From JBDSEG01 sp039920165 (GTDB lineage: Bacteria > Pseudomonadota > Gammaproteobacteria > Burkholderiales > Burkholderiaceae_C), in the NCBI GenBank assembly GCA_039920165.1, contig JBDSEG010000041.1:1-21364 (forward strand): a stretch of 21,364 nt of DNA, written 5' to 3'. Each line of letters starts with the position of its first letter. Positions within the stretch are counted from its first letter, which is position 1. Of this stretch, positions 1-6,583 are shown piece by piece. Below the pieces are notes generated by a model. That model had not been told where the DNA came from and did not search any database. It saw nothing but the letters and a program-made list of their open reading frames with translations. Position numbers and translations under genes: made by a program.

Positions 1-84
1 TCCGAGGTGAAGGAGATCGAGCACGACGAGTTCATGAAGGTGATCTCGCCGTGGGAGCGCGAGCATTTGTTGCTCCACGTTTGA
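1..84 (+). CDS. C-terminal end of a glutamine synthetase-family protein (partial)
   Basis: The first frame is open from the window edge to TGA at 82-84 and encodes 27 residues ending in SPWEREHLLLHV. From memory, an 'EF..V(I/V)SPWERE.LLL' tail is characteristic of proteobacterial glutamine synthetase-family enzymes of the gamma-glutamyl-polyamine type (PuuA/SpuB-like), which ligate glutamate to amines using ATP. The catalytic domain lies outside the window, so the assignment rests on this tail and on context: a SpuC-type putrescine aminotransferase follows on the same strand, and in Pseudomonas spuB (glutamine synthetase-like) directly precedes spuC. It could instead be another glutamine synthetase paralogue. 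Confidence 0.6.
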   Translation, partial: SEVKEIEHDEFMKVISPWEREHLLLHV

Positions 85-154
85 GGCCGCTCGACGGTTC
101 TTCTCAAGAAGGGCTACCGGCCCGCAGCGATCGACACCCGAAGCGTCATACGAT

Positions 155-158
155 AGGA
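155..158 (+). promoter_or_regulatory. Ribosome-binding site that favours the vapB start at 167
   Basis: AGGA lies 8 bases before the ATG at 167. The in-frame ATG at 158 overlaps this motif and has no purine-rich sequence at a useful distance of its own, so 167 is preferred. Confidence 0.55.
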
Positions 159-166
159 TGATCGAT

Positions 167-376
167 ATGAACACCGTGACGGTTTCACCCAAGTTCCAGG
201 TCGTGATACCGCTCGAAGTGCGCAGGCGCATGAAGCTCGAGCCGGGTGCCAAGCTGATGGTGGTGGAATTCAACGGCGGTTTGCGCTTGCTGCCGTTGAA
301 GCCGCCGTCGGCGCTGCGCGGCATCGCGCGGGGGGTCGACAGCCGTATCGAGTCCGAGCCGGATCGGGTGCTGTGA
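167..376 (+). CDS. vapB: VapB-type antitoxin, AbrB/MazE-like DNA-binding fold
   Basis: This is a small protein of 69 residues from the preferred ATG at 167. Its N-terminus has the swapped-hairpin AbrB/SpoVT pattern: 'VTVSPKFQVVIPLEVRRRMKLEPGAKL', in which a beta strand is followed by the IP-x-x-VR-x-x-x-x-L-x-x-G signature. Proteins of this kind bind the operon promoter through that fold and neutralise the paired PIN-domain RNase through a C-terminal tail; the tail here (about residues 45-69) is Arg/Ala-rich. It is followed after 13 bases by vapC, the usual toxin-antitoxin order, and the pair is probably autoregulated. A short inverted repeat with CTTCT/AGAAG arms at 100-111 lies upstream and could be an operator, but this is weak. 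The family call is firm. Confidence 0.88.
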   Translation: MNTVTVSPKFQVVIPLEVRRRMKLEPGAKLMVVEFNGGLRLLPLKPPSALRGIARGVDSRIESEPDRVL

Positions 377-389
377 GCCGCCACGCGCA

Positions 390-803
390 ATGAGCACCGC
401 GCCACGCCGCCGCGCCCGGTCCGCGGCGGTGGCACCTGCGCCGATCGTGCTCGATTCATCGTGCTGGATGGAGTGGTTCGCCGATACCGAGCGCGCTGAA
501 CTCTTCGCGCCGGCCATCGAAGCGGTCGAGCACCTGATCGTTCCGGTCCTCACGGTCTACGAAGTGGTGAAAAAGCTGGCGCGCGAGGCCGGCGACGAGA
601 CCGCTACTGCCGCACTGTCGCTGATGCAGCGCGGTCGGGTGGTCGAGATTGACCTCAGCCTGGCCCTGGAAGCCACCGTCAACGGCCTGCCACTGGCCGA
701 TAGCCTGATCTACGCCACCGCGCGGCGGCACAGTGCCGTGTTGTGGACCCAAGACGCTCATTTCGACGGACTTCCCGGCGTGACCTTTCTGCGCAAGACT
801 TGA
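390..803 (+). CDS. vapC: VapC-type PIN-domain ribonuclease toxin
   Basis: This 137-residue protein carries the acidic residues of a PIN-domain RNase: D22 in 'IVLDSSCW', E58 in 'TVYEVVKK', D104 in 'LADSLIYATA' and D122 in 'WTQDAHF'. These coordinate Mg2+/Mn2+ in the family, which typically cleaves tRNA or rRNA when freed from its antitoxin. The first 17 residues are Arg/Ala-rich and precede the usual start of the fold; a GTG at 429 could be an alternative start, and neither start has a strong ribosome-binding site. All four acidic positions are intact, so the toxin is probably functional. Together with vapB it sits between a glutamine synthetase-like gene and spuC, genes normally adjacent in polyamine loci. 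Confidence 0.9.
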   Translation: MSTAPRRRARSAAVAPAPIVLDSSCWMEWFADTERAELFAPAIEAVEHLIVPVLTVYEVVKKLAREAGDETATAALSLMQRGRVVEIDLSLALEATVNGLPLADSLIYATARRHSAVLWTQDAHFDGLPGVTFLRKT

Positions 804-806
804 CGT

Positions 807-829
807 TTCGATCCTCGGACAGGATCGAA
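807..829 (+). promoter_or_regulatory. Perfect inverted repeat (9-bp stem, 5-base loop) between vapC and spuC
   Basis: The left arm TTCGATCCT (807-815) and right arm AGGATCGAA (821-829) are exact complements around the loop CGGAC; a T-G wobble at 806/830 would extend the stem. It starts 3 bases after the vapC stop and ends 20 bases before the spuC ATG. No U-run follows (the next bases are GAAATTTCC), so it is a poor intrinsic terminator. It could be an operator or an RNA element in the spuC leader. Confidence 0.5.
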
Positions 830-849
830 GAAATTTCCTGAACCTCCGA

Positions 850-2241
850 ATGAATACCGCCCTCCGCTCCACCCAGGATCTGCAGGCCGCCGACGCGGCC
901 CACTTCCTGCACCCGTTCACCGACTTCAAGGCACTGGCAGCCAAGGGTTCGCGCATCGTGACGCGCGCCGAAGGTATCTACCTGTGGGACAGCGATGGCC
1001 ACAAGATCCTCGATGCGATGTCGGGCCTGTGGTGCGTCAACGTCGGTTACGGCCGGCGCGAGTTGATCGATGCGGCAACGAAGCAGCTGACCGAACTGCC
1101 GTTCTACAACAGCTTCTTCCAGACCGCCAACGTGCCGGCGATCGAGCTGGCCGAGCTGCTGGCGCAGGTCACGCCACCGCAGTTCCAGCATGTCTTCTTT
1201 TCGGGCTCGGGTTCGGAGGGCAACGACACCGTGGTGCGGATGGTGCGGCGCTATTGGGACCTCAAGGGCCAGCCCGAGCGCAGCGTCATCGTGAGCCGCA
1301 ACAACGCCTACCACGGCTCAACCATGGCCGGCGCCTCGCTCGGTGGCATGAGCGGCATGCACGCGCAGGGTGGCTTGCCGATCCCCGGCATCGCACACAT
1401 CGAGCAACCCTTCTGGTTCGAACTGGGTCGGCCGAAAGGCCTGACGCGCGACGACTTCGGCCTGCAGGCTGCGCGCTGGCTCGAAGACGCCATCCTCGCC
1501 CTCGGCCCCGACAAGGTCGCCGCCTTCATCGGCGAACCGGTCCAGGGCGCCGGCGGGGTGATCGTCCCGCCCGACACCTACTGGCCCGAGATCCAGCGCA
1601 TCTGCGACCAGTACGGCGTGCTGCTCGTCTCCGACGAGGTCATCACCGGCTTCGGCCGCACCGGCCACTGGTTCGGCTGCGAGCGCTTCGGCTTCAGGCC
1701 CGACCTGATGACCTTTGCCAAGGGCGTGACCTCGGGCTATATCCCGCTCGGCGGAGTCATGGTGGGCGAGCGCATCGCGCGCGTGCTGATCGACCAGGGC
1801 GGCGAATTCAACCACGGCTATACCTACAGCGGCCACCCGGTCGCATGCGCAGTCGCGCTGGCGAACGTGCGGCTGATCCAGGGCGAGCGGCTGGTCGAAA
1901 AGGTGCGCGACGACCTCGGCCCCTACCTGGCGCAGCACCTCGCCGAGCTGGCGCGGCATCCGCTCGTCGGCGAGACCCAGAGTTGCGGGCTGATGGGCGC
2001 ACTGCAACTCGTGGCCGACCCCGGCACCAAGCGCGCGTTCACCGCGGACCAGCAGATCGGCACGGTCTGCCGCGGCCACTGCTTCGCCAACGGCCTGATC
2101 ATGCGGGCGGTGGGCGACCGCATGATCGTCGCGCCGCCGCTCGTCATCACGCGCAATCAGATCGACGAGATGGCGGGGCTCATCCGACGCTGCCTCGACC
2201 TAACACTGGACGACGCGCGGCGCGCCGGCTGGCTCGCCTGA
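850..2241 (+). CDS. spuC: Putrescine--pyruvate aminotransferase (SpuC type), class-III PLP enzyme
   Basis: This 463-residue class-III (omega) aminotransferase has a 'HPFTDFKAL..KGSRI.TRAEG.YLWDSDG' N-terminus, 'SGLWCVNVGYGR' (about residues 59-70) and 'ETQSCGLMGALQLV' near the C-terminus. These match the Pseudomonas SpuC pattern closely as recalled. PLP-binding features are the 'SGSGSEGND' phosphate-cup segment (118-126), D262 in 'VSDEVITGFGRTG', and the Schiff-base lysine K291 in 'TFAKGVTSGYIPLGG'. SpuC transfers the amino group of putrescine (also cadaverine or spermidine) to pyruvate, giving 4-aminobutanal and alanine in the cytosol; the product goes to GABA and succinate. The upstream glutamine synthetase-family end supports a polyamine locus. 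There is no good Shine-Dalgarno before 850, but the conserved N-terminus fixes the start. Substrate could be a related diamine or omega-amino acid. Confidence 0.88.
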   Translation: MNTALRSTQDLQAADAAHFLHPFTDFKALAAKGSRIVTRAEGIYLWDSDGHKILDAMSGLWCVNVGYGRRELIDAATKQLTELPFYNSFFQTANVPAIELAELLAQVTPPQFQHVFFSGSGSEGNDTVVRMVRRYWDLKGQPERSVIVSRNNAYHGSTMAGASLGGMSGMHAQGGLPIPGIAHIEQPFWFELGRPKGLTRDDFGLQAARWLEDAILALGPDKVAAFIGEPVQGAGGVIVPPDTYWPEIQRICDQYGVLLVSDEVITGFGRTGHWFGCERFGFRPDLMTFAKGVTSGYIPLGGVMVGERIARVLIDQGGEFNHGYTYSGHPVACAVALANVRLIQGERLVEKVRDDLGPYLAQHLAELARHPLVGETQSCGLMGALQLVADPGTKRAFTADQQIGTVCRGHCFANGLIMRAVGDRMIVAPPLVITRNQIDEMAGLIRRCLDLTLDDARRAGWLA

Positions 2242-2316
2242 GCGCGCGGACACGCGCCGGCCCGCGGTCCGCGCCGTCACCGCAGTGAACGCGCGGCTCG
2301 AACCCGGCGACTTCGT

Positions 2317-3234
2317 ATGAGCAGACCCGCGGCGCCCTGGTTGGCCTATGCCTGCCTGGCCTCGAGCATGGCGCTGGTGGGCAGCTACGTCGGCTTCTCG
2401 CGTTCGCTGGTGCTGATTTTTCCGGTCCTGCTGCTGGCGTGGCTGCGCTTCGCGATCGCGGCAGTCGCGATGGTGCCGTGGGTGCGGCGTGCGCCGCTCG
2501 AACCGGCGCTCACGGCGCGCGAACACCGCCTGCTGTTCGCCGAGTCCTTCTTCGGCAATTTCCTGTTCTCGGTGTGCATGTTGTACGGAATGTCGCTCAC
2601 CACCGCACTCGCGGCCGGCGTCATCATGGCCGCGCTGCCGGCGGTGGTCGCGCTGCTCTCGTGGTGGTGGCTTCGCGAGCGCATCCCGATGCGGGTCGTC
2701 GCCGCCATCGGCTGCGCCGTGCTCGGCATCGCGCTGGTCTCGGCGAGCAAGGCCGATACGGCAGCATCGCAAAGCTCGATGGCAGGCAATGCGCTGCTGC
2801 TCGCCGCCGTCATCTGCGAGGCGATCTATGTCGTCATTGGCAAGCAGCTTGCGGCCGGCATCGGCGCCAAGCGAATCAGCGCGATCATCAACCTGTGGGG
2901 CCTGGCGCTCGTCACCCCGTTCGGGCTCTGGCAGGCCGCGAGCTTCGATTTCGCCAGCGTGAGCGCGCCCGCCTGGGCCGGCCTCGTCGCCTATTCGATC
3001 GCGGCCAGCGTGGTCACGGTGTGGCTGTGGATGACCGGGCTGAAGAACGTACCAGCGTCGGCCGCCGGCGTCTTCACCGTGCTGCTTCCGGTCAGCGCCG
3101 CGGCCGTCGGCCTGCTGTTTCTCGGCGAGCGGTTCAGCCCGGCGCAGGCGGCAGCGTTCGGTCTGGCACTGGCCGGCGTGCTGCTCGCGACCTGGCCGGC
3201 GCGCGCTCAGGCGGCGACGCTGTCGATCCGCTGA
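2317..3234 (+). CDS. EamA/DMT-superfamily inner-membrane transporter
   Basis: This 305-residue, strongly hydrophobic protein appears to have ten transmembrane helices in two EamA repeats (about residues 9-145 and 157-295). Typical features are 'YGMSLTTALAAGVIMAALPAVVALLSWWWLRERIP' in the first half and 'SAAGVFTVLLPVSAAAVGLLFLGERFS' in the second, each ending with the LxE/GER turn seen in the family. Members export or import small metabolites such as amino acids, and substrate cannot be read from sequence. It begins 75 bases after spuC on the same strand, so a role in moving an amine or amino acid linked to polyamine catabolism is possible but is inference. Its last 28 bases overlap the 3' end of dusA on the opposite strand. 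Confidence 0.85.
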   Translation: MSRPAAPWLAYACLASSMALVGSYVGFSRSLVLIFPVLLLAWLRFAIAAVAMVPWVRRAPLEPALTAREHRLLFAESFFGNFLFSVCMLYGMSLTTALAAGVIMAALPAVVALLSWWWLRERIPMRVVAAIGCAVLGIALVSASKADTAASQSSMAGNALLLAAVICEAIYVVIGKQLAAGIGAKRISAIINLWGLALVTPFGLWQAASFDFASVSAPAWAGLVAYSIAASVVTVWLWMTGLKNVPASAAGVFTVLLPVSAAAVGLLFLGERFSPAQAAAFGLALAGVLLATWPARAQAATLSIR

Positions 3235-4214
3235 AGCGCCGCCAGCCGGGACACCTCGGCCGGGTCGAGCGGCTTGAGCCGGTGGTCGGACCAGACCTGG
3301 CGCCAGTGCCGCGCCCCAGGCTGGCCGTTGCGCAGGCCGAGCATGTGGCGCGCGGCGCGCGACCAGGGTTCGCCGGCCCGTGCCATCGTCTGCATATACC
3401 CGACCATCGCCGCCTCGACCGCATCGCGGTCGGATCCGGCATCGCCCGCACGCACAAGGTCGCCGAAGAAGTGCGCATCCCAGCCGGCCATGGTCCATGG
3501 GTTTTGATACGCCTCGCGGCCCAGCATCACGCCGTCGACCGCGTCGAGCTGCGCATCCATCTGCTCGATGCTTTGCAAGCCGCCATTGAGCACGATGGTG
3601 AGCTGCGGAAATTCGCGCTTGAGCCGGTGCACCACCTCGTAGCGCAGCGGTGGCAGTTCGCGGTTCTGCTTGGGGCTCAGGCCCTCGAGCCAGGCGTTGC
3701 GCGCATGCACGATGAAGACTTCGCAGCCTGCCGCCGCGACCGTGCCGACGAATTCGGCGACGAAGGCGTAGTCCTCCGTGCGGTCGATGCCGATACGGTG
3801 CTTCACCGTCACCGGCAGGTCGGTCGCATCGCGCATCGCCGCGACACACTCGGCGACGAGCCGCGGCTCGGCCATCAGGCAGGCACCGAACGCGCCGCGC
3901 TGCACGCGCTCGCTGGGGCAACCGCAATTCAGGTTGACCTCATCGTAGCCCCAGCGCTGCGCGAGCTTCGCGCACGCGGCCAGATCCGCCGGCTCGCTAC
4001 CGCCGAGCTGAAGCGCGAGCGGATGCTCGGCGGCGCTGAAGTCCAGATGCCGCGCCGCGTCGCCATGCAACAGCGCGCCAGTCGTGATCATCTCGGTATA
4101 GAGCCGGGTGCCGCGCGTGATCAGGCGATGGAAATAGCGGCAGTGCCGGTCGGTTGCGTCCATCAGCGGGGCGACGCAGACATGCCAGGGACTGTTCGGG
4201 TTGGCGCGCGCCAT
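3207..4214 (-). CDS. dusA: tRNA-dihydrouridine(20/20a) synthase DusA
   Basis: This FMN-dependent TIM-barrel enzyme of 335 residues reduces uridines 20/20a of the tRNA D-loop with NADPH. Visible hallmarks in order are 'VCVAPLMDATDRHCRYFHRL' (12-31), 'YTEMITTGALLHG' (39-51), 'ALQLGGS' (67-73), 'DEVNLNCGCPSERVQRGAFGACLM' with catalytic C99, 'VTVKHRIGID', 'FIVHARNAWLEGLSPKQNRELPPL', 'LNGG' and 'GVMLGREAYQNPW'. The 'ARKAWL.GLSPKENR' type segment and the C-terminal 'RHMLGL..G.PGAR.WR' match E. coli DusA closely, distinguishing it from DusB and DusC. The ATG at 4214 gives the normal family length; longer upstream reading is not supported. It lies 77 bases downstream of the outer-membrane protein gene on the same strand and may be cotranscribed. 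Its stop lies inside the end of the convergent transporter gene. Confidence 0.95.
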   Translation of the reverse strand: MARANPNSPWHVCVAPLMDATDRHCRYFHRLITRGTRLYTEMITTGALLHGDAARHLDFSAAEHPLALQLGGSEPADLAACAKLAQRWGYDEVNLNCGCPSERVQRGAFGACLMAEPRLVAECVAAMRDATDLPVTVKHRIGIDRTEDYAFVAEFVGTVAAAGCEVFIVHARNAWLEGLSPKQNRELPPLRYEVVHRLKREFPQLTIVLNGGLQSIEQMDAQLDAVDGVMLGREAYQNPWTMAGWDAHFFGDLVRAGDAGSDRDAVEAAMVGYMQTMARAGEPWSRAARHMLGLRNGQPGARHWRQVWSDHRLKPLDPAEVSRLAALQRIDSVAA

Positions 4215-4291
4215 GCTGCGATCGTTGCCAGAAGGCGGGTTGAAGAGGCCGCGCGATTGTCTCCGGTCGCCGGCCGATCCCGCGATGACCG

Positions 4292-5056
4292 TCAGAACTC
4301 GAACTCGGTCTGCACCCGCAGCGTATTGACGGGCGACGCGTGGTTCAGCCCGAACAGCAGGCCGGCGGTGTACTTCACCACCTTGTGCTGGCCCAGATCG
4401 ACGCGGCCGAACACGGCCGGTCCGGCGATATGCGATTGCTGCGAGACTGGCAGCCAGTCGCGCCAGGGGCCGACGTTGCCGAAGCCCTGCGCGCCCCATT
4501 CGAGCGCCGGACGCCAACGGTATTTGAGCTGCCACTGGTAGCCCAGTTCGGCCGGGCCGCCCTGGGCGGCCTGCAGGTGCTTTTCGAGCAGCAGATTCAG
4601 ATTGGCCTGGAGCGTGCTGCCGATTTCGGTCTGCAGCAGCGGACCCCAGCGGACCTCGTAGCCTTCGCTGCGATCCTGCGGTCGTTCGATCTCGAGCAGC
4701 ACGCCGACATCGACCGGATAGCGGCCGGTCTCGGTCAGCTGGAACTTGTTTTCCCACTCCCACGCGTCGAACGAATGACGGTCGCCCGGCTTCTTGTGCC
4801 ACACCGCATAGAACTCGGTGAACCACCCACTGTTCACGCCCCAGCCGAGGCCGAACGACTGCTTGGACTCGCGGCTGCCGTCGCGCAACCTGGCGCTGCC
4901 AAATTTGAAATCGATCTCGCGCTCGCCCTCTTCGACGATCGGCGTCTGCACATAGTCGGAAGGACCGGCCACGGCACGTGCTCCGAGACCGAGGCCGAGA
5001 AGGGCGAGGGCAAACACCGGGCCGAGGGTGGCCCGCGCCCGCTGGGCGCGACGCAT
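4292..5056 (-). CDS. Predicted outer-membrane beta-barrel protein linked to the FTR1 iron permease
   Basis: The product is 254 residues with a signal peptide: basic MRRAQRAR, then a hydrophobic stretch ending 'LGARAVAGPSD', with probable cleavage near residue 30. The mature part alternates polar and hydrophobic residues, is rich in Tyr, Trp and Gly ('SFGLGWGVNSGWFTEFYAVWHKK', 'LGYQWQLKYRWRPALEWGAQGFG'), and ends in Phe ('RVQTEFEF'), the C-terminal signature of BAM-assembled outer-membrane barrels. I recognise no named family. The start at 5056 is chosen because AGGA (TCCT at 5065-5068 on the plus strand) sits 8 bases before it and the signal peptide begins there. It lies 34 bases downstream of the FTR1 gene in the same operon, which suggests a passage or sensor role in iron entry; that role is inferred only. 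Confidence 0.7.
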   Translation of the reverse strand: MRRAQRARATLGPVFALALLGLGLGARAVAGPSDYVQTPIVEEGEREIDFKFGSARLRDGSRESKQSFGLGWGVNSGWFTEFYAVWHKKPGDRHSFDAWEWENKFQLTETGRYPVDVGVLLEIERPQDRSEGYEVRWGPLLQTEIGSTLQANLNLLLEKHLQAAQGGPAELGYQWQLKYRWRPALEWGAQGFGNVGPWRDWLPVSQQSHIAGPAVFGRVDLGQHKVVKYTAGLLFGLNHASPVNTLRVQTEFEF

Positions 5057-5090
5057 GTCGAGGGTCCTGAAAAGAGAAGCAAGGAGCGCG

Positions 5091-5942
5091 CTATGCCGCC
5101 CGCGCGGCCGGCATGGCCGGGTGCGGCTTGAGCGCCCGGGTGCCGGCATAGATGACCAGCAGCACACCGAGATAGGCCACGAGCTGCAGGCCCGACGGCC
5201 GGGCGTCGTAGCCGACGAGCGCGTGCAGCAAGGTTCCGAGCGCCGATTCGGGCGCGAGCCAGCCCGAGCTGTCCCACAGGGTGTGGCTCCACAGGTCGAC
5301 CAGCCCGGCCTGTGTCAGGGCGCGCGCGAGCTGGCTCGCGATCGAACCGGCGAGCAGCGCGATCAGCGCGTTGGTGGCGGTGAAAAGATGCCGCATCGGG
5401 ATCCGGCTCAGTCCGGCATAGACGAGCGCGCCGACCGATATTCCGAGCACGAGCCCGATTGCGCACGCGCCGATCACCGCGCCGGACGATACCGCCGCGG
5501 TTGCGCCGACCGAGCCGGCGACGAAGAGCACCGTCTCGGCGCCTTCGCGCAGCACGGCGAGGACGACCGCGATCAGCAGCGCCCACGGCGGGTTCCTGCC
5601 AGACTCGACCGATGCGCCGAGCCGACGCGCCTGGCTCGCCATCTCCTTCGAATGCGCGGCGACCCAGATGCAGTGCCACAGCAGGAACACGAGCGCGAGG
5701 GCGAGCACGCCGATATTCACCACGTCCTGGCCGATGCCGTCGAACCAGCCGGCAATGCGCTCGGCCATCAAGGCGAGCAGCACCGCACCCAGCACGCCGA
5801 TGCCCACGCCGGCGCTGAGCCAACGCGTGCGCCCGGCCAACTGGCGCGTTGCGGCGGCGACGATGCCGACGAACAGCGCCGCCTCGAGCGACTCGCGAAA
5901 GACGATCAGCGTGGCGGCGAACATCGACGCGGACTCGTTCAT
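5091..5942 (-). CDS. FTR1-family high-affinity iron permease
   Basis: This 283-residue integral membrane protein has seven predicted transmembrane helices and both REXXE iron-binding motifs of the FTR1/EfeU/FtrC family: R16-E-S-L-E20 in 'VFRESLEAALFVG' and R132-E-G-A-E136 in 'VLREGAETVLFV'. Such proteins carry iron across the inner membrane, receiving it from a periplasmic cupredoxin or EfeO partner. The ATG at 5942 overlaps the cupredoxin stop by an ATGA junction, indicating translational coupling; M7 is a less likely start because R16 would be very near the N-terminus. Only a cupredoxin is encoded upstream. No P19/FtrA, EfeB peroxidase or FtrD ferredoxin-like membrane protein is next to it, so the system is minimal compared with FtrABCD or EfeUOB. 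Confidence 0.93.
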   Translation of the reverse strand: MNESASMFAATLIVFRESLEAALFVGIVAAATRQLAGRTRWLSAGVGIGVLGAVLLALMAERIAGWFDGIGQDVVNIGVLALALVFLLWHCIWVAAHSKEMASQARRLGASVESGRNPPWALLIAVVLAVLREGAETVLFVAGSVGATAAVSSGAVIGACAIGLVLGISVGALVYAGLSRIPMRHLFTATNALIALLAGSIASQLARALTQAGLVDLWSHTLWDSSGWLAPESALGTLLHALVGYDARPSGLQLVAYLGVLLVIYAGTRALKPHPAMPAARAA

Positions 5943-6271
5943 TCGGCGACCACGGTGCCCTTGGCGGTGGCCTCGTTGTATTCGCCGACGAAAGGATAGC
6001 GTCCGGGCTTGAGCGGTCCGATGAACAGAGTCGCCTTCGCACCGCCCGGGATGACCTTCTCCCGGTTCAGGCTGTGGCTCTCGAATTCCTCGGGCGTCGT
6101 ATCCTGGTTGTGCACGATCAGCTTGATCCGCTGACCCGCAGGAACCTTCAGTTCAGCCGGCTCGAAACGGTGGTTCTTGATGACCAGCGAGGCTTCGGCG
6201 TCGGCGGCACTGACCGAGCCGGCGGCAGCCAGAGCGACGACGATGAGCGAGCGGAGAAGAATCGTGCGCAT
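5939..6271 (-). CDS. Periplasmic cupredoxin-domain protein (FtrB/EfeO-cupredoxin-like), iron uptake partner
   Basis: This 110-residue protein has a Sec signal peptide ('MRTILLRSLIVVALAAAGSVSAADA', cleavage near residue 22-23) followed by one cupredoxin-like beta sandwich: 'LVIKNHRFEPAELKVPAGQRIKLIVHNQDTTPEEFESHSLNREKVIPGGAKATLFIGPLKPGRYPFVGEYN'. The 'EEFES..L.REK.IPGG' segment is typical of the cupredoxin (PF13473-type) proteins paired with FTR1 permeases. These are thought to bind or oxidise ferrous iron, possibly with copper, and hand ferric iron to the permease. Blue-copper ligands are incomplete: there is no Cys, so a type-1 centre is unlikely. It is the first gene of the operon, 30 bases from the promoter -10 and Fur box, and overlaps the permease start by ATGA. 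Confidence 0.88.
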   Translation of the reverse strand: MRTILLRSLIVVALAAAGSVSAADAEASLVIKNHRFEPAELKVPAGQRIKLIVHNQDTTPEEFESHSLNREKVIPGGAKATLFIGPLKPGRYPFVGEYNEATAKGTVVAE

Positions 6272-6300
6272 GGGGTGGGAATTCCGGGTGAGGTTTCCGC

Positions 6301-6329
6301 ATCTTAATGCGATTCATTCGCATTCGCAA
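6301..6329 (-). promoter_or_regulatory. Sigma-70-type promoter of the iron-uptake operon
   Basis: On the minus strand a -35 TTGCGA (plus 6324-6329) and a -10 TAAGAT (plus 6301-6306) are separated by exactly 17 bases. Each matches four of six consensus positions. Transcription would start near 6294, giving a leader of roughly 20-25 bases before the cupredoxin ATG at 6271. The spacer coincides with the Fur box, a typical repressible arrangement. Confidence 0.65.
6306..6324 (-). promoter_or_regulatory. Fur box (19-bp, 9-1-9 inverted repeat)
   Basis: AATGCGATTCATTCGCATT reads almost identically on both strands: eight of nine base pairs of a 9-1-9 palindrome match. It has the AAT..GATT.ATT..CATT form of the Fur consensus, filled with GC-richer bases as in high-GC Proteobacteria. 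It lies inside the spacer of the promoter driving the cupredoxin-FTR1-outer-membrane protein genes, so iron-loaded Fur should repress them. Confidence 0.75.
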
Positions 6330-6412
6330 GCAAGAACACGGTCACCGGCATGGCCATCGCAATGCAAACAAGCAACTAGCAAATCGCGCTCCTCTCAGGC
6401 ACTCGGAATCGA

Positions 6413-6422
6413 TACAGCTGTA
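6413..6422. repeat. 10-bp perfect palindrome in the tail-cluster upstream region
   Basis: TACAGCTGTA is self-complementary and lies in the AT-richer part of the intergenic region 162 bases before the first cluster gene. It could be an operator half-site for a regulator of the cluster, but a palindrome this short may be chance. It lacks the CTGT-N8-ACAG form of a LexA box. Confidence 0.25.
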
Positions 6423-6583
6423 ATCATTTCCCCACCGTGTCCGGCTTGGTGGTCAATGAAATCAAGCACCGCGTGCGGGTGTCAAGCTGGCAAATGCAAA
6501 GTTCGAGAAGCTAGGGATGGCCCTGCCGCGGGCACGGTTTCACATTCCGCCTCCTGCCTCCTGTCCGAACCGGGATTGCCGCG

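Larger units (their letters stand above)
6272..6583. other. Divergent intergenic region between iron-uptake operon and tail-like cluster
   Basis: This 312-base gap holds the promoter and Fur box of the leftward operon at 6301-6329 and no gene I can support. Its middle part (about 6300-6500) is visibly less GC-rich than the flanking coding DNA. A 10-bp palindrome TACAGCTGTA lies at 6413-6422. The promoter of the rightward tail cluster presumably lies between about 6330 and 6560, but I found no convincing sigma-70 or sigma-54 site. No tRNA gene, integrase remnant or direct repeat that would mark a phage attachment site is visible. Confidence 0.6.

Noticed and set aside
158..166. Upstream ATG for vapB
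   Set aside because: The only Shine-Dalgarno-like AGGA overlaps it, and the AbrB-type fold starts after the ATG at 167.
2200..3927. Long minus-strand frame spanning the transporter and part of dusA in another frame
   Set aside because: It is Arg-rich and low-complexity and lies across two well-recognised genes, so it is a shadow frame.
6413..6422. LexA/SOS box controlling the tail cluster
   Set aside because: TACAGCTGTA lacks the CTGT-N8-ACAG spacing; its half-sites abut.
6484..6500. Sigma-54 promoter (TGGC...GC) before the tail cluster
   Set aside because: After the GG, the invariant GC at the required 10-base distance is absent (GT instead).
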